The notes below the pieces were generated by a model that saw only the letters and a program-made list of their open reading frames with translations, was not told the DNA's origin and searched no databases. A stretch of DNA of 64,000 nucleotides from Sphingomonadales bacterium (GTDB lineage: Bacteria; Pseudomonadota; Alphaproteobacteria; Sphingomonadales; Sphingomonadaceae): contig JAFLDB010000002.1 of assembly GCA_017302615.1 (NCBI GenBank), forward strand, positions 124,001-188,000, in the 5' to 3' direction. Each line of letters begins with the position of its first letter. Within the stretch, counting starts at the first letter, position 1. This document shows, piece after piece, positions 36,791 through 45,417 of this stretch. A program made the translations under genes and the position numbers.

Positions 36791-38260
36791 TTACTGCTGC
36801 CTGGCCTGGCCTTCGGGTCCGAAAGCGCCGCGGTACTGCGCCGGATCACCATCAAGCTGGCGACGCGGAGGCAGACGGCCGACCTTGACCGGCTGGATCG
36901 CAGGCGAGGGCGCCGCACCGGGTGCGATCACCCGCCAGATGATCCCGGCGGTGTCATCAGTCACCAGCAGCGCGCCATCGCGAGCGAAAGCCACCCAGGT
37001 TGGTCGGCCACGGGTATCGCCATTGTCCTTGAGGAAGCCGGTCAGCACCGGCACCGGCAGCCCCTGCGGATTGCCATTGGCATCGAACTTGACGAAGACC
37101 ACATCATAGCCAGCCGGAGGGTTGCGGTTCCACGAGCCATGGCGGGCGATGAAGGCGCCGTTGGCGAATTCAGCACCCATCCGCTCTCCGCCCACGGCAA
37201 AGGCCAGACCCAGAGGCGCGGTGTGGGCGCCCAGCGCGTACTCCGGCTTGCGCACGAAGTCGTCGATATACTCGGGAGGCGCGGACTTCACACGGTCGTC
37301 GTCGTACTTCTTCCAATAGATCCACGGCCAACCATAGTGCGCGCCAACCGGGACATTGGTCAGGTAATCGGGAACAAGATCGGGGCCGAGCATGTCGCGC
37401 TCGTTCACCACGGTCCACAACTCGCCCGAAGCCGGGTTCCAGCCGAGCCCGTTGGCATTGCGCAGCCCCTGCGCGAACTGGCGCGGGAAGCCGTCCTTGG
37501 TCAGATCCTTTTCCCAGATCGCGGCGCGGCCCTGCTCAATCTCCATTCCCTGTTCGCCGATGTTCGAGGCTGAACCCACCGCCACGTAAAGGCGGTTGCC
37601 ATCCGGGCTTAGCACCAGGTTGCGCATCCAGTGGTTGCCGGCCGGCGGCAGGTCCATCACCTTGCGCGGTTCGCCGGTGATCGCGGTTTCGCCCAGCTTG
37701 TAATCGAACACGATCACCGCATCGTGGTTGCCCACGTAAAGCCGGTCGTCCGCCCAGGCGAGGCCGGAGGGCGAGGCCATGTGCTTGTCCTCGATCAGAA
37801 CGTAACGCTGTTCGGCCGTGCCATCGCCGTCACCATCGCGCAGCAGGGTCAACCGGTCGGCGGATTCACCGTGCGAGCCGGCCCGCTTCATCAACTTCTG
37901 CCCGATCCAGCCGACCAGCCCGCCGCCGAGATTGGTCGAGGGCGAGTCGGCCTCGGCCACAATGACATCGCCATTGGGCAATGTGTAGATCACCCGCGGA
38001 TGTTCGAGCCCTTCGGCAAAGCGCTTCACTTCCAGGCCCTTGGCGGCGACCGGTGCCTCGTCCTTGGCCCAGCCGACCGGCTTGGCAATCGCGATCGAGG
38101 GGATCTGCTCCACCTTCGGTTCGGCCAGGACCGGATCCTTGCCCGAGAGCTGTTCGGTGGTGTGCTCTGCGGGGGTCCCGCGCCACAACCAGTAAGCGAA
38201 ACCGCCGATCACCATGAGGGCGATCAGCAGGGCGACAAGCAGCTTGCGTTTGGTCGACAT
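36791..38260 (-). CDS. Sorbosone dehydrogenase-like (PQQ-type beta-propeller) membrane-anchored protein
   Basis: A periplasmic six-bladed beta-propeller protein related to soluble glucose/sorbosone dehydrogenases; many relatives bind PQQ, but activity is not certain. From ATG 38260 it has 489 aa: one N-terminal transmembrane segment (LLVALLIALMVIGGFAYWLW), then the propeller with HPRVIYTLPNGDVIVAEADS, NHWMRNLVLSPDGNRLYVAVG, GHAQGLRNANGL-like FAQGLRNANGLGWNP and VGAHYGWPWIYW, and a C-terminal VTDDTAGIIWRV. A longer frame from 38311 lacks a signal-like context. Confidence 0.85.
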   Translation of the reverse strand: MSTKRKLLVALLIALMVIGGFAYWLWRGTPAEHTTEQLSGKDPVLAEPKVEQIPSIAIAKPVGWAKDEAPVAAKGLEVKRFAEGLEHPRVIYTLPNGDVIVAEADSPSTNLGGGLVGWIGQKLMKRAGSHGESADRLTLLRDGDGDGTAEQRYVLIEDKHMASPSGLAWADDRLYVGNHDAVIVFDYKLGETAITGEPRKVMDLPPAGNHWMRNLVLSPDGNRLYVAVGSASNIGEQGMEIEQGRAAIWEKDLTKDGFPRQFAQGLRNANGLGWNPASGELWTVVNERDMLGPDLVPDYLTNVPVGAHYGWPWIYWKKYDDDRVKSAPPEYIDDFVRKPEYALGAHTAPLGLAFAVGGERMGAEFANGAFIARHGSWNRNPPAGYDVVFVKFDANGNPQGLPVPVLTGFLKDNGDTRGRPTWVAFARDGALLVTDDTAGIIWRVIAPGAAPSPAIQPVKVGRLPPRRQLDGDPAQYRGAFGPEGQARQQ

Positions 38261-38339
38261 GGCGCGGTGATACTTTGTCACCGGCACGGCGGCAACCAAA
38301 GTCTGGGACAAGGGGTCAAGTCTGGGTTATGGGCCGCGC

Positions 38340-38822
38340 ATGTTCGATTTCCAGCCCGATCCCGCCCAGCCCAAGCCCGAACTTTACCGCGATCTGGTCG
38401 ATGCGGCCCGCGCGCTGACGGCTGATGAGCCTGATGGCGTGGCCAACATGGCCAACCTTGCCGCTCTCATCTGGCAGTTCGTGCCACGACTGAACTGGGC
38501 GGGGTTTTACCGTATGGTAGACGGCGCGCTGGTGCTCGGCCCATTCCAGGGCAAGCCGGCCTGCATCCGCATTGCGCCTGGTCAGGGCGTGTGCGGCGCG
38601 GCGGCGGCCAGCGGACAGACTCAGCTGGTGCCTGACGTCCACGCCTTTCCAGGCCATATCGCCTGCGACGGCGCCAGCCAGTCCGAACTGGTCGTGCCGG
38701 TGTTCCGGAATGGAGCGGTGATTGCGGTGATCGATCTCGACAGTCCGGAACTGAACCGCTTCGACACCGAGGATGCCGCCGGGATCGAGGCGCTGGCCGA
38801 GGCGATCGCCGCGGTAATCTGA
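38340..38822 (+). CDS. msrC: Free methionine-(R)-sulfoxide reductase (GAF domain)
   Basis: Repairs free methionine-R-sulfoxide with thioredoxin. The 160-aa GAF-domain protein carries the three conserved cysteines Cys75 (GKPACIRI), Cys85 (GQGVCGAA) and Cys109 (HIACDGAS), with the surrounding motif LNWAGFYR and VPVFRNGAVIAVIDLDS. This spacing matches the fRMsr family. It is divergent from the sorbosone-dehydrogenase-like gene. Confidence 0.93.
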   Translation: MFDFQPDPAQPKPELYRDLVDAARALTADEPDGVANMANLAALIWQFVPRLNWAGFYRMVDGALVLGPFQGKPACIRIAPGQGVCGAAAASGQTQLVPDVHAFPGHIACDGASQSELVVPVFRNGAVIAVIDLDSPELNRFDTEDAAGIEALAEAIAAVI

Positions 38823-38951
38823 CCGGGCAAGGCTGCTCCGAATCGGGACAATGGCAAGAGAGGCCCTGACCAAGCCTTGGTCAGCAGCCCGACATGATGC
38901 TAAATTCCAGGTTAATGCCGGAAAGCTCCGGTCTTTTCCCAGGGGATTGCC

Positions 38952-39680
38952 ATGTCCGTTCGTCCGATCAGCCTAGCCCTTTGCGCTGCCTTGTGCGGCC
39001 TGGCCCTGCCGGCCGCCGCCCAGACCGGGGTGGTCGATGCCCAGGGCCGGGTCTTCGACGGGCCAATCCCCGATCCGCGCCCCGAATGGCGCGGTCCGCC
39101 TCCGGGTCCGGGCCAGCCGATGGCCCATCCGCCCATGCCGCAGGGCGAGCAGGCCCGCCAGTATCCCCCGGGCTGGGAGCAGGCCCGCGCCAACTGGCTG
39201 GCCGAGTGCCGCCGTCGCCATGGCAACGGCAACAAGGTGGGCGGCGCGCTGGTTGGTGGCGTGATTGGGGGCGTGGTGGGGAACCGCGTCGCCGGAAAGG
39301 GCAATCGTGCGGTTGGAACCGTGGCCGGGGCCACGGTTGGTGCAGTCGCGGGCGGGGCGATCGGCGATGCGGCCGACAAGCGCGCCGCGCGCGACTATTG
39401 CGAGGCCTATCTGGAACAGCACACCACCTGGAGCCATGGCGGAGCCATGGGGCACGGCTATGGTCATCCTGTGGTCGGCTATGGCTATGCGCCGATGATG
39501 GTCATGGTCCCTGTGGCCTATGTCCAGGTCGCCGCGCCGGCCCAGCCGCGCGAATGCGTGGAGACGGTGGTGACCGAGGAATGGGTGGCCGTACGGGAAA
39601 AGCGCAAGGTGCGTTATATCAAGCCGCGCCCCGACAAGCGGGTCAAGATCGTACCGGACAAACGGGTCCGCACCAACTGA
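38952..39680 (+). CDS. Glycine-zipper envelope protein
   Basis: A 242-aa exported protein with a signal peptide (ALCGLALPAAAQ). A glycine-zipper 2TM-like segment lies at about residues 97-140 (GGALVGGVIGGVVGNRV, GATVGAVAGGAIGDAAD) and a Pro/Gly-rich N-terminal region at 25-80. The C-terminus is basic (REKRKVRYIKPRPDKRVKI). Such proteins are outer-membrane or periplasmic and of unclear function. It is the last gene before the terminator at 39694. Confidence 0.8.
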   Translation: MSVRPISLALCAALCGLALPAAAQTGVVDAQGRVFDGPIPDPRPEWRGPPPGPGQPMAHPPMPQGEQARQYPPGWEQARANWLAECRRRHGNGNKVGGALVGGVIGGVVGNRVAGKGNRAVGTVAGATVGAVAGGAIGDAADKRAARDYCEAYLEQHTTWSHGGAMGHGYGHPVVGYGYAPMMVMVPVAYVQVAAPAQPRECVETVVTEEWVAVREKRKVRYIKPRPDKRVKIVPDKRVRTN

Positions 39681-39693
39681 TCGCCGAAAACAG

Positions 39694-39718
39694 AAAGGGG
39701 GCCAATCGGCCCCCTTTT
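39694..39718. terminator. Intrinsic terminator between the glycine-zipper and acyl-CoA dehydrogenase genes
   Basis: GGGGGCC (39697-39703) and GGCCCCC (39708-39714) with loop AATC, flanked by AAA and TTTT, make a compact hairpin that can serve both convergent genes. Confidence 0.85.
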
Positions 39719-39742
39719 CCATTACCGGCATGAGAGTGGCAA

Positions 39743-40897
39743 TCAGAGCTTGCGCCCGATCAGTTCCTTCATGATCTCGTTGGTCCCGCCGAAGATCCGC
39801 GTGACGCGCGCACCGCGCCACATCCGGGCGATCGGGTATTCATTCATGTAGCCGGCCCCGCCGTGGAGCTGGAGGCACTTGTCCATCACTTCCCACTGCA
39901 GGTCGGTGTGCCACAGCTTGGCCGCGGCGCCCTCTTCCGGGGTCAGTTCCTTCCTGAGGTGCCGGGCCAGAGCCCAGTCAAGATGCGCCCAGCCGACCTG
40001 CAGCTTGGCCTTGATGTCGGCCAGCACGAAGCGGCTGTTCTGGAAATCGAGGATCGGCTTGCCGAAAGCCTTGCGATCGCGGGTATATTCCACCGTCATG
40101 TCGAAAGCGCGCTGGGTGCTGGCCATCGCCGAAACGGCGATCGACAAACGCTCCTGCGGCAGTTCGCTCATCAGGTAGATGAAGCCCATGCCTTCCTGGC
40201 CGAGGCAGTTAGTGATCGGCACGCGCACGTCCTCGAAGAACAGTTCCGAGGTATCGGCTTCGTCCTGCCCGATCTTGTCGAGGTTGCGACCGCGCTTGAA
40301 ACCTTCGCGGTTGGCTTCGACCAGCACGATCGAGATGCCCTTGTAGGCCGGCTGGATCTCGGTGTCGGTCTTGCAGCAGACCAGGATCAGATCGGCATTC
40401 TGACCATTGGTGATATAGGTCTTCGACCCGTTGATCACATAATGGTTGCCGTCCTTCTTGGCCGTGGTGCGCATGCCCTGAAGGTCGGACCCGGTGCCCG
40501 GCTCGGTCATGGCGATAGCGGTGACGACTTCACCCGAAACCAGCTTGGGCAGCCATTCCTTCTTCTGCTCTTCCGAGCCGTGGGCGACCAGGTAGTTGGC
40601 AACGATGTCCGACTGAAGCGAGAAGCCGGTGGTGACCCCGCCGTAATAGGCGGTCTCTTCATCGACGATCGCGTTATAGCCGAAATCAAGGCCCAGGCCG
40701 CCGTATTCCTCGGGCACGGTCGGGCACAGCAGCCCCAGTTCCCCGGCCTTGGGCCAGATCGACTTGGGGACAATCCCGGCCTCGGCCCAGGCGGCCTGAT
40801 TCGGGGCGATCTCGTCCAGCATGAAGCGGCGGACGGTCTGACGGAAAGCTTCGTGATCTTCGGTGTAGGCCGTGCGGGCCAGCGAATCGAGCGACAT
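39743..40897 (-). CDS. Acyl-CoA dehydrogenase
   Basis: A classical 384-aa FAD-dependent acyl-CoA dehydrogenase acting in fatty-acid or branched-chain catabolism. Motifs present are AMTEPGTGSDLQGMRTTA, YVINGSKTYITNGQNAD, LQLHGGAGYMNEYPIAR and the C-terminal IFGGTNEIMKELIGR. The start ATG 40897 has GAGAGGAAACC upstream. TTGACC at about 40956-40961 (minus strand GGTCAA reversed) is a possible -35. A 16-bp inverted repeat lies at 40969-40984. The product's chain-length preference is not predictable. Confidence 0.93.
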   Translation of the reverse strand: MSLDSLARTAYTEDHEAFRQTVRRFMLDEIAPNQAAWAEAGIVPKSIWPKAGELGLLCPTVPEEYGGLGLDFGYNAIVDEETAYYGGVTTGFSLQSDIVANYLVAHGSEEQKKEWLPKLVSGEVVTAIAMTEPGTGSDLQGMRTTAKKDGNHYVINGSKTYITNGQNADLILVCCKTDTEIQPAYKGISIVLVEANREGFKRGRNLDKIGQDEADTSELFFEDVRVPITNCLGQEGMGFIYLMSELPQERLSIAVSAMASTQRAFDMTVEYTRDRKAFGKPILDFQNSRFVLADIKAKLQVGWAHLDWALARHLRKELTPEEGAAAKLWHTDLQWEVMDKCLQLHGGAGYMNEYPIARMWRGARVTRIFGGTNEIMKELIGRKL

Positions 40898-40968
40898 GGC
40901 GGTTTCCTCTCGGGGGCTTGTGTTGGGCCAAGGCGTAATGCCCAGCGCCGCCGCCGGTCAACCGGAAT

Positions 40969-40984
40969 TTAATCGAACGATTAA
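40969..40984. promoter_or_regulatory. Perfect inverted repeat upstream of the acyl-CoA dehydrogenase
   Basis: TTAATCG (40969-40975), AA, CGATTAA (40978-40984). It lies just upstream of the putative -35 of the acyl-CoA dehydrogenase and overlaps the usher stop codon. The size and symmetry fit a TetR-like or similar dimer operator; no regulator gene is in the window. Confidence 0.5.
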
Positions 40985-43665
40985 GGTGCGCGGGCCAGGT
41001 CGCCGGCCGGCAACAGTTCCAGCCGCAACTTGCCCAGACGCAGCGAAGGCTGGGCCCGATCAATCCGCAGCTGCCCGCCCAGCTCCGTCCGCACGCCCAT
41101 GGCCTTAGCGCTCGCCTCGGTCAGGCGCAGGCGATAGCTGCCATAGGGGACTGAATCTAAGAACAGGTAGCCGTCAAAGTCGCTCTGTCCGCGCAGTACG
41201 ATCTGCCCGGCCGGATCGACCAGTTCCACGCCGATGCCGCCACGCGGTTCGCCATCTGGGCCCAGCAGCACGGCCTCGATCTCGCCCGTCGGGGCCAACG
41301 GCAATGAGAGTTTGGCCGTAACTCCCGGGCGCGGCACAACCACCATGCCCCTGCCCTTGGGCTGCAATAGCGGATCCTCCAGCGATCCGGCATCGATCGA
41401 AACGAGGACCGGGACATAGGGCACCAATCCGTCGATTACCGTCCGGCCCTTGGCATCGGTCGGCTTGTCGCCCGTCCGGAAGCCCGCCTCGACCGCGACA
41501 CCCTCCACCGCCGGCTCGTTTGCCTGGCGATAGCCGTCGCCGTTTTCGTCGCGATAGACCTCGACTGCGGCCTGGCCGGTTTCAGCCAGTCGTTCGCGCG
41601 ACAGGCGCCAGCCGCCATCGACCGGATCGGGCCCGATCGAGAAGGCCAGAGTCAGGCCGAAGCCCAGGTTGCCGCGGTTATCGATCCGTCCCTCACCACG
41701 CAGCGCGAAGTGCTTGAATTGGTGGACATAGCCCAGCGAGTATTCCTGCCGGTCCGCGATCCGGTCATGATCGAAGCCGGCACGCAGGGTCGAGGCAGGC
41801 CCGATCGGGGCGTCGACCACGAACTGCGCGCGCTGGAAGCCGGGATGAGTCCCACTGAGGCCAAATGCGGCCTGGCCGCGCAAGCGGACCCGGCCAAGGG
41901 CGGTATTGCCGATCAGCGTCAGCCTCGTTCCCTGCTCCTCGCCTGCCGTGACCAGTACCGGTCCGGCAATCGAGCGGTTCAGCAGTTCGACCGTCAGCGA
42001 GGCCCGGCCGATGTGCATCGAGCCGCGCGTTAACACTTCGGTAACTTTCAGCCCCCGCTGGGTCAGCGTCTGGCGCACCCCGGCTTCGACCGGCAGGCGC
42101 CAGCTGCCCAGCCGGACCGAGCCGGACAGGCGCAGGCCAAACTCGCGGTTCTGCTCCAGCGAAACCAGGTCGGATTCGAAATCCCCCGCGGTCCACATCG
42201 CATGGGCGTTGATATTGACGCCCTTGACCCGGCCGATCGCCTCGCCGCGCAGCGCTACGCCGCTGCCGAACTGGTGCGAACCCGATAGTTCGACCAGCAG
42301 CGGCCCCAGCGATCGACGCAGGTTGGCCTCCAGATAGTGTTTGCGGCGGCCAGAGCGGGTCAGGCTGTGATAGCCCAGGCCCGCGGTGGTTCGGCCATCA
42401 AGTCCGCGCTCGACGCCGACCCCCCAACGCCATCCCGTACGGGTGAGGTAGGCAGGTGAACCCAGGTCGAGCAGGTCCTTGCCTTCATCAAGGATTCCGG
42501 CCCAGTACCAGGTCTTGCCGGCCGGGATGCTGTCGATCCCGACGGTCTGGCTGGTGCGTTCATGCCGGACCTGGCCTTGCGGACCGTAGAGCACGACGTC
42601 GAACTCATTCTCGCCGAACTGCAGCTCGATATCGGCAAACTCATAACGTCCGTCACCGCGATCGGCCTGGTAGGCCCGCAGCACGCCATTACGGTATAGT
42701 TCCGCATCCCAACCTGCCGGCAGAGCACCGCGCAGCGTGGTGGTGCCGAACCGTGATGGCAGATTGAGCGGCCGGTTCGAGATGAACGCGCCGCGGCCAT
42801 ATGCGCTCTGGCCGGTCAGGGCCGAAGGCGGGGTATCCACATCACCCAGCGCGATCTGCGTAGCCCCGAAGGGTCCGAGCAGATTGCCGGAGGGATCGTT
42901 GCGGTAAAGCTTGAAACGGAATGAATCCGGGGCAAGCGAATCCCGCCCGGCGAGGCGGGCGTTGTAGCTCATCCCCGCAATCTCGCCGCTGGCCAGCCCC
43001 TCGTAATTCACGCTGGTGCCGGCATTGCGGTTCCATTGCGCCTGAACCTGAACATCGACCGAAGGAGCGCGCCAGGTTTGATAGGGCGTCTGCGCGGTGG
43101 GCATGCTGGCCAGATCGAAATCGCGGTTGGCCGGCTTCTGAAGTCGCGCGGCGCGACTTTTCCGCTCCATCGCTTCCAGGAACGGCAGCTTCCGGTCGCT
43201 CTCGATCACGACCGAGAGATTGCCGAGATCCGGCTTGAACCGTACGCCCATCCATTGCGACAGGGCAGACAGGCTGATGCACCAGCCTTCGGGCGTATCC
43301 TGGATCGCATTGGCGCCGATCGCACGGCTTCCGTTCACGGTTTGTACCGTGTTCGCATCGCGATCGATCACCAGCCGCTGATCCTCCGCGAACAGCCAGC
43401 CAGTTGCGCGGCGCGACTTCTTGTCCAGTCGCACCGGCAGATCGAGCGCCTGGATCAGGTCAGCGAAATCGACGCAGACCCCAAACGGCGTCTGATAGCC
43501 GCGCATCGGCTCGCCCAGCCGGAACTGGCCAGAGCGCAGCTCCAGCAGCAGCGAATCGTCGTCATTGGCGCGCCAGCCTTCCGCCCGGGCTGGCGCCGCC
43601 CACAGGCAAAGCGCCGCCGTAGCCACGGCGGCGCATTTTCCTGCAAGGGCGAACCAGCGTTTCAT
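40981..43665 (-). CDS. Outer-membrane usher-like protein of the DUF4402 fimbrial locus
   Basis: An 894-aa outer-membrane protein that I read as the usher of a chaperone-usher assembly. It has a signal peptide (ending APARAEGW), an N-terminal domain (about 30-200), a large beta-barrel region (about 210-690) with many aromatic-rich strands, and a C-terminal region (about 695-894) with a calcium-loop-like DENGDGYRQANEPAVEGVAV and later Ig/CNA-B-like repeats (GVAVEAGFRTG, GGIGVELVDPAGQIVLRG). The extra C-terminal repeat region makes it unlike the classical FimD. It follows the chaperone gene by 54 bp on the same strand. Usher assignment is by context and architecture, not by close identity. Confidence 0.75.
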   Translation of the reverse strand: MKRWFALAGKCAAVATAALCLWAAPARAEGWRANDDDSLLLELRSGQFRLGEPMRGYQTPFGVCVDFADLIQALDLPVRLDKKSRRATGWLFAEDQRLVIDRDANTVQTVNGSRAIGANAIQDTPEGWCISLSALSQWMGVRFKPDLGNLSVVIESDRKLPFLEAMERKSRAARLQKPANRDFDLASMPTAQTPYQTWRAPSVDVQVQAQWNRNAGTSVNYEGLASGEIAGMSYNARLAGRDSLAPDSFRFKLYRNDPSGNLLGPFGATQIALGDVDTPPSALTGQSAYGRGAFISNRPLNLPSRFGTTTLRGALPAGWDAELYRNGVLRAYQADRGDGRYEFADIELQFGENEFDVVLYGPQGQVRHERTSQTVGIDSIPAGKTWYWAGILDEGKDLLDLGSPAYLTRTGWRWGVGVERGLDGRTTAGLGYHSLTRSGRRKHYLEANLRRSLGPLLVELSGSHQFGSGVALRGEAIGRVKGVNINAHAMWTAGDFESDLVSLEQNREFGLRLSGSVRLGSWRLPVEAGVRQTLTQRGLKVTEVLTRGSMHIGRASLTVELLNRSIAGPVLVTAGEEQGTRLTLIGNTALGRVRLRGQAAFGLSGTHPGFQRAQFVVDAPIGPASTLRAGFDHDRIADRQEYSLGYVHQFKHFALRGEGRIDNRGNLGFGLTLAFSIGPDPVDGGWRLSRERLAETGQAAVEVYRDENGDGYRQANEPAVEGVAVEAGFRTGDKPTDAKGRTVIDGLVPYVPVLVSIDAGSLEDPLLQPKGRGMVVVPRPGVTAKLSLPLAPTGEIEAVLLGPDGEPRGGIGVELVDPAGQIVLRGQSDFDGYLFLDSVPYGSYRLRLTEASAKAMGVRTELGGQLRIDRAQPSLRLGKLRLELLPAGDLARAP

Positions 43666-43719
43666 GACGTCAAGCCGGAGTGGCTATCCTTCCTGAATAT
43701 AGGGCTTTATTGCAGTGAC

Positions 43720-44553
43720 TTACTGGAAGTTCGCGGTCGTTTCGGCGAGCAGCGCACCGCCGTTTTCTGGTAGTTCGCGGTACTCGATCCTGACCGGGCC
43801 CTTCAGCTTGGCGAGCTGCTCGGCATTGAGCGGCACGAAGACCTTGCGGCGGGTGACCTCGGGATAGACGGCAACGCCGCGCAGGTTGAACAGCACGTCG
43901 CCGCGCGGACCCTTGCCGATCAGCTCGCCATAGACCGAGCGCTGCCCGCTGCGGCCCATGTCGAGCTCGATATAGGCGCCCCGCTCGTTGCGGATCAGCC
44001 TCGGGTTCGCAAGGCTGGCCTGGGCCTCGAGCCGGCCTTTGCGGACGAAGACCGGAATGGTGATGCCGTAGATCGGGGTCAGCCGGATCGAGACGCCGGT
44101 TTCGCTGCCGGTGGCGGGCGCGGCTTCGGGAGCCGTTGCATCGGGAATTGCCCGGAAGCTCATGTGCACACGGTATTCGCCGTCCGGGAGTTCGGCCGGC
44201 GGACGGACCGAGATCCGCACCGCCTGGGGCTGGCCCGGCAACAGCGTGATCCGGCGCGGCGCATAGCGCACCATGTCGAGCGCCGAGCGCTCGGTCGGAT
44301 TGGCGGCAGCCTCCTCGATGTCGGAGAAGTCACCGCTTTCGTCCATCCGCCGCAGTTCGAGCGAGATCCGGTAGGTCGCGGGCTTCGCGCCGATGTTGCT
44401 GAGCACCACTTCGGCCTGACCGCCATTGTTGATCACCACCCGGGTCGGCGCGACCAGCAGGTCGCCCTGGGCGGCGGCAGGAATGGCGGCAAGGGCAGCA
44501 GCAACCGCGGTCAGAACGGCGCCGCAGCGACGGACAAAGGATGAAGGCAGCAT
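43720..44553 (-). CDS. PapD-like periplasmic pilus chaperone
   Basis: A 277-aa protein with a signal peptide (ending AIPAAAQ) and two immunoglobulin-like PapD domains (about 30-150 and 160-265). LLVAPTRVVINNGGQAEVVLSN and TYRISLELRR are N-domain strands; GKGPRGDVLFNLRGVAVYPEV and GPVRIEYRELPENG fit the second domain. It would bind and stabilise the DUF4402 subunit in the periplasm and hand it to the usher. The start ATG 44553 has AAGGGGATACG upstream. It sits between the subunit gene (44743-45246) and the usher gene. Confidence 0.8.
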   Translation of the reverse strand: MLPSSFVRRCGAVLTAVAAALAAIPAAAQGDLLVAPTRVVINNGGQAEVVLSNIGAKPATYRISLELRRMDESGDFSDIEEAAANPTERSALDMVRYAPRRITLLPGQPQAVRISVRPPAELPDGEYRVHMSFRAIPDATAPEAAPATGSETGVSIRLTPIYGITIPVFVRKGRLEAQASLANPRLIRNERGAYIELDMGRSGQRSVYGELIGKGPRGDVLFNLRGVAVYPEVTRRKVFVPLNAEQLAKLKGPVRIEYRELPENGGALLAETTANFQ

Positions 44554-44670
44554 CGTATCCCCTTGAATGCTTGCCGAAGAGTCATCGGGACTCTCCGCAA
44601 ATATCCTGAAGGGGATAGGAAAACAGGGTTAACATCTGGCTAACCATGGCGGGAATGGACGCAAACGAAA

Positions 44671-44699
44671 GGGCCGCATCCGGCTGGCGGATGCGGCCC
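44671..44699 (-). terminator. Stem-loop between the DUF4402 subunit and chaperone genes
   Basis: GGGCCGCATCC (44671-44681) and GGATGCGGCCC (44689-44699) form an 11-bp stem with a 7-nt loop. On the minus strand it is followed by TTTCGTTTG, so it is a terminator or partial terminator after the subunit gene. This would give high subunit and lower chaperone/usher expression. Confidence 0.75.
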
Positions 44700-44742
44700 C
44701 CTGCTTGGTCGGGGTCTGCAGGAGACCCCGGGGATCTGGCCT

Positions 44743-45246
44743 TTACTGGTACTCGACCGAGACCGAGAAGGTGCCCGAGTAGGTGCCGGCAACCTGGCCG
44801 CTGCCCACGGTCAGCGTGCCGCCGACCGCAAAGCTGCCAGCGCCCGAGCCGTCCAGCTGGAACGCGCCGTTCGGGTCGGTGTTGAAGCCGCTCAGCGACA
44901 TGGTTTCGGTGCCACCCGAGCGGGTCAGGTCGACCGCCGCGGTCGGCAGCGAAACGATGACCATCGCGTTCGGCGTGCCGGTCACGTCGAAGCTCGCCGG
45001 AGCGCGGGTGCCGGTCGAGATCAGGGCGCCGGTCGACGAAACCGAGAGATCGGCGTTGACGGTGACGGTGCCGCCGGTGTTGGCAGCGATCTGGCCGAAG
45101 CGCAGGTCAGCGGTGTTGGTGACGGTCAGGGTGCTGAGCACCTCGGCCGTGGCAGTGCCGGTCGCCGACGTGGCGGCCTGAGCCGAAGTAGCAAACGAAG
45201 CGGCGGCAACGGCGCCGAAGATCGCGAGGCGAAGCGAATTACGCAT
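44743..45246 (-). CDS. DUF4402 family structural subunit (pilin-like)
   Basis: A 167-aa secreted protein of the DUF4402 family, which is rich in beta strands and resembles spore coat U/pilin-type subunits. The signal peptide ends near TSAQA (residue 24). Features are STLTVTNTADLRFGQIAANT, GTRAPASFDVTGTPNAMVIV, and the C-terminal AGTYSGTFSVSVEYQ. From ATG 45246 with AAGGGA upstream. It is likely the major appendage subunit of the locus with the chaperone and usher. A hairpin GCCAGC-ggcgc-GCTGGC (45275-45291) lies in its leader, and TTAACCAT (45370-45377) lies upstream. Confidence 0.83.
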   Translation of the reverse strand: MRNSLRLAIFGAVAAASFATSAQAATSATGTATAEVLSTLTVTNTADLRFGQIAANTGGTVTVNADLSVSSTGALISTGTRAPASFDVTGTPNAMVIVSLPTAAVDLTRSGGTETMSLSGFNTDPNGAFQLDGSGAGSFAVGGTLTVGSGQVAGTYSGTFSVSVEYQ

Positions 45247-45369
45247 GATGATCTGGTCCCTTCCAAACATGTGTGCCAGCGGCGCGCTGGCGCCACCCGA
45301 ATGGCTGGCAAAACCCCCCATTCGCAGGACCTTATGTAGAACCACTCTGTTCAGCGTTTGCTTTTGAGT

Positions 45370-45377
45370 ATGGTTAA
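45370..45377 (-). promoter_or_regulatory. TTAACCAT motif upstream of the DUF4402 gene
   Basis: Minus-strand TTAACCAT, about 125 bp before the subunit start, matches a CtrA-type half-site. One 8-mer is weak evidence on its own; the second in this window is upstream of an M23 gene. Confidence 0.3.
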
Positions 45378-45417
45378 TGGATCGGCGCCGGCCGTTAAGG
45401 ATTTGGGCCAGGAACGG

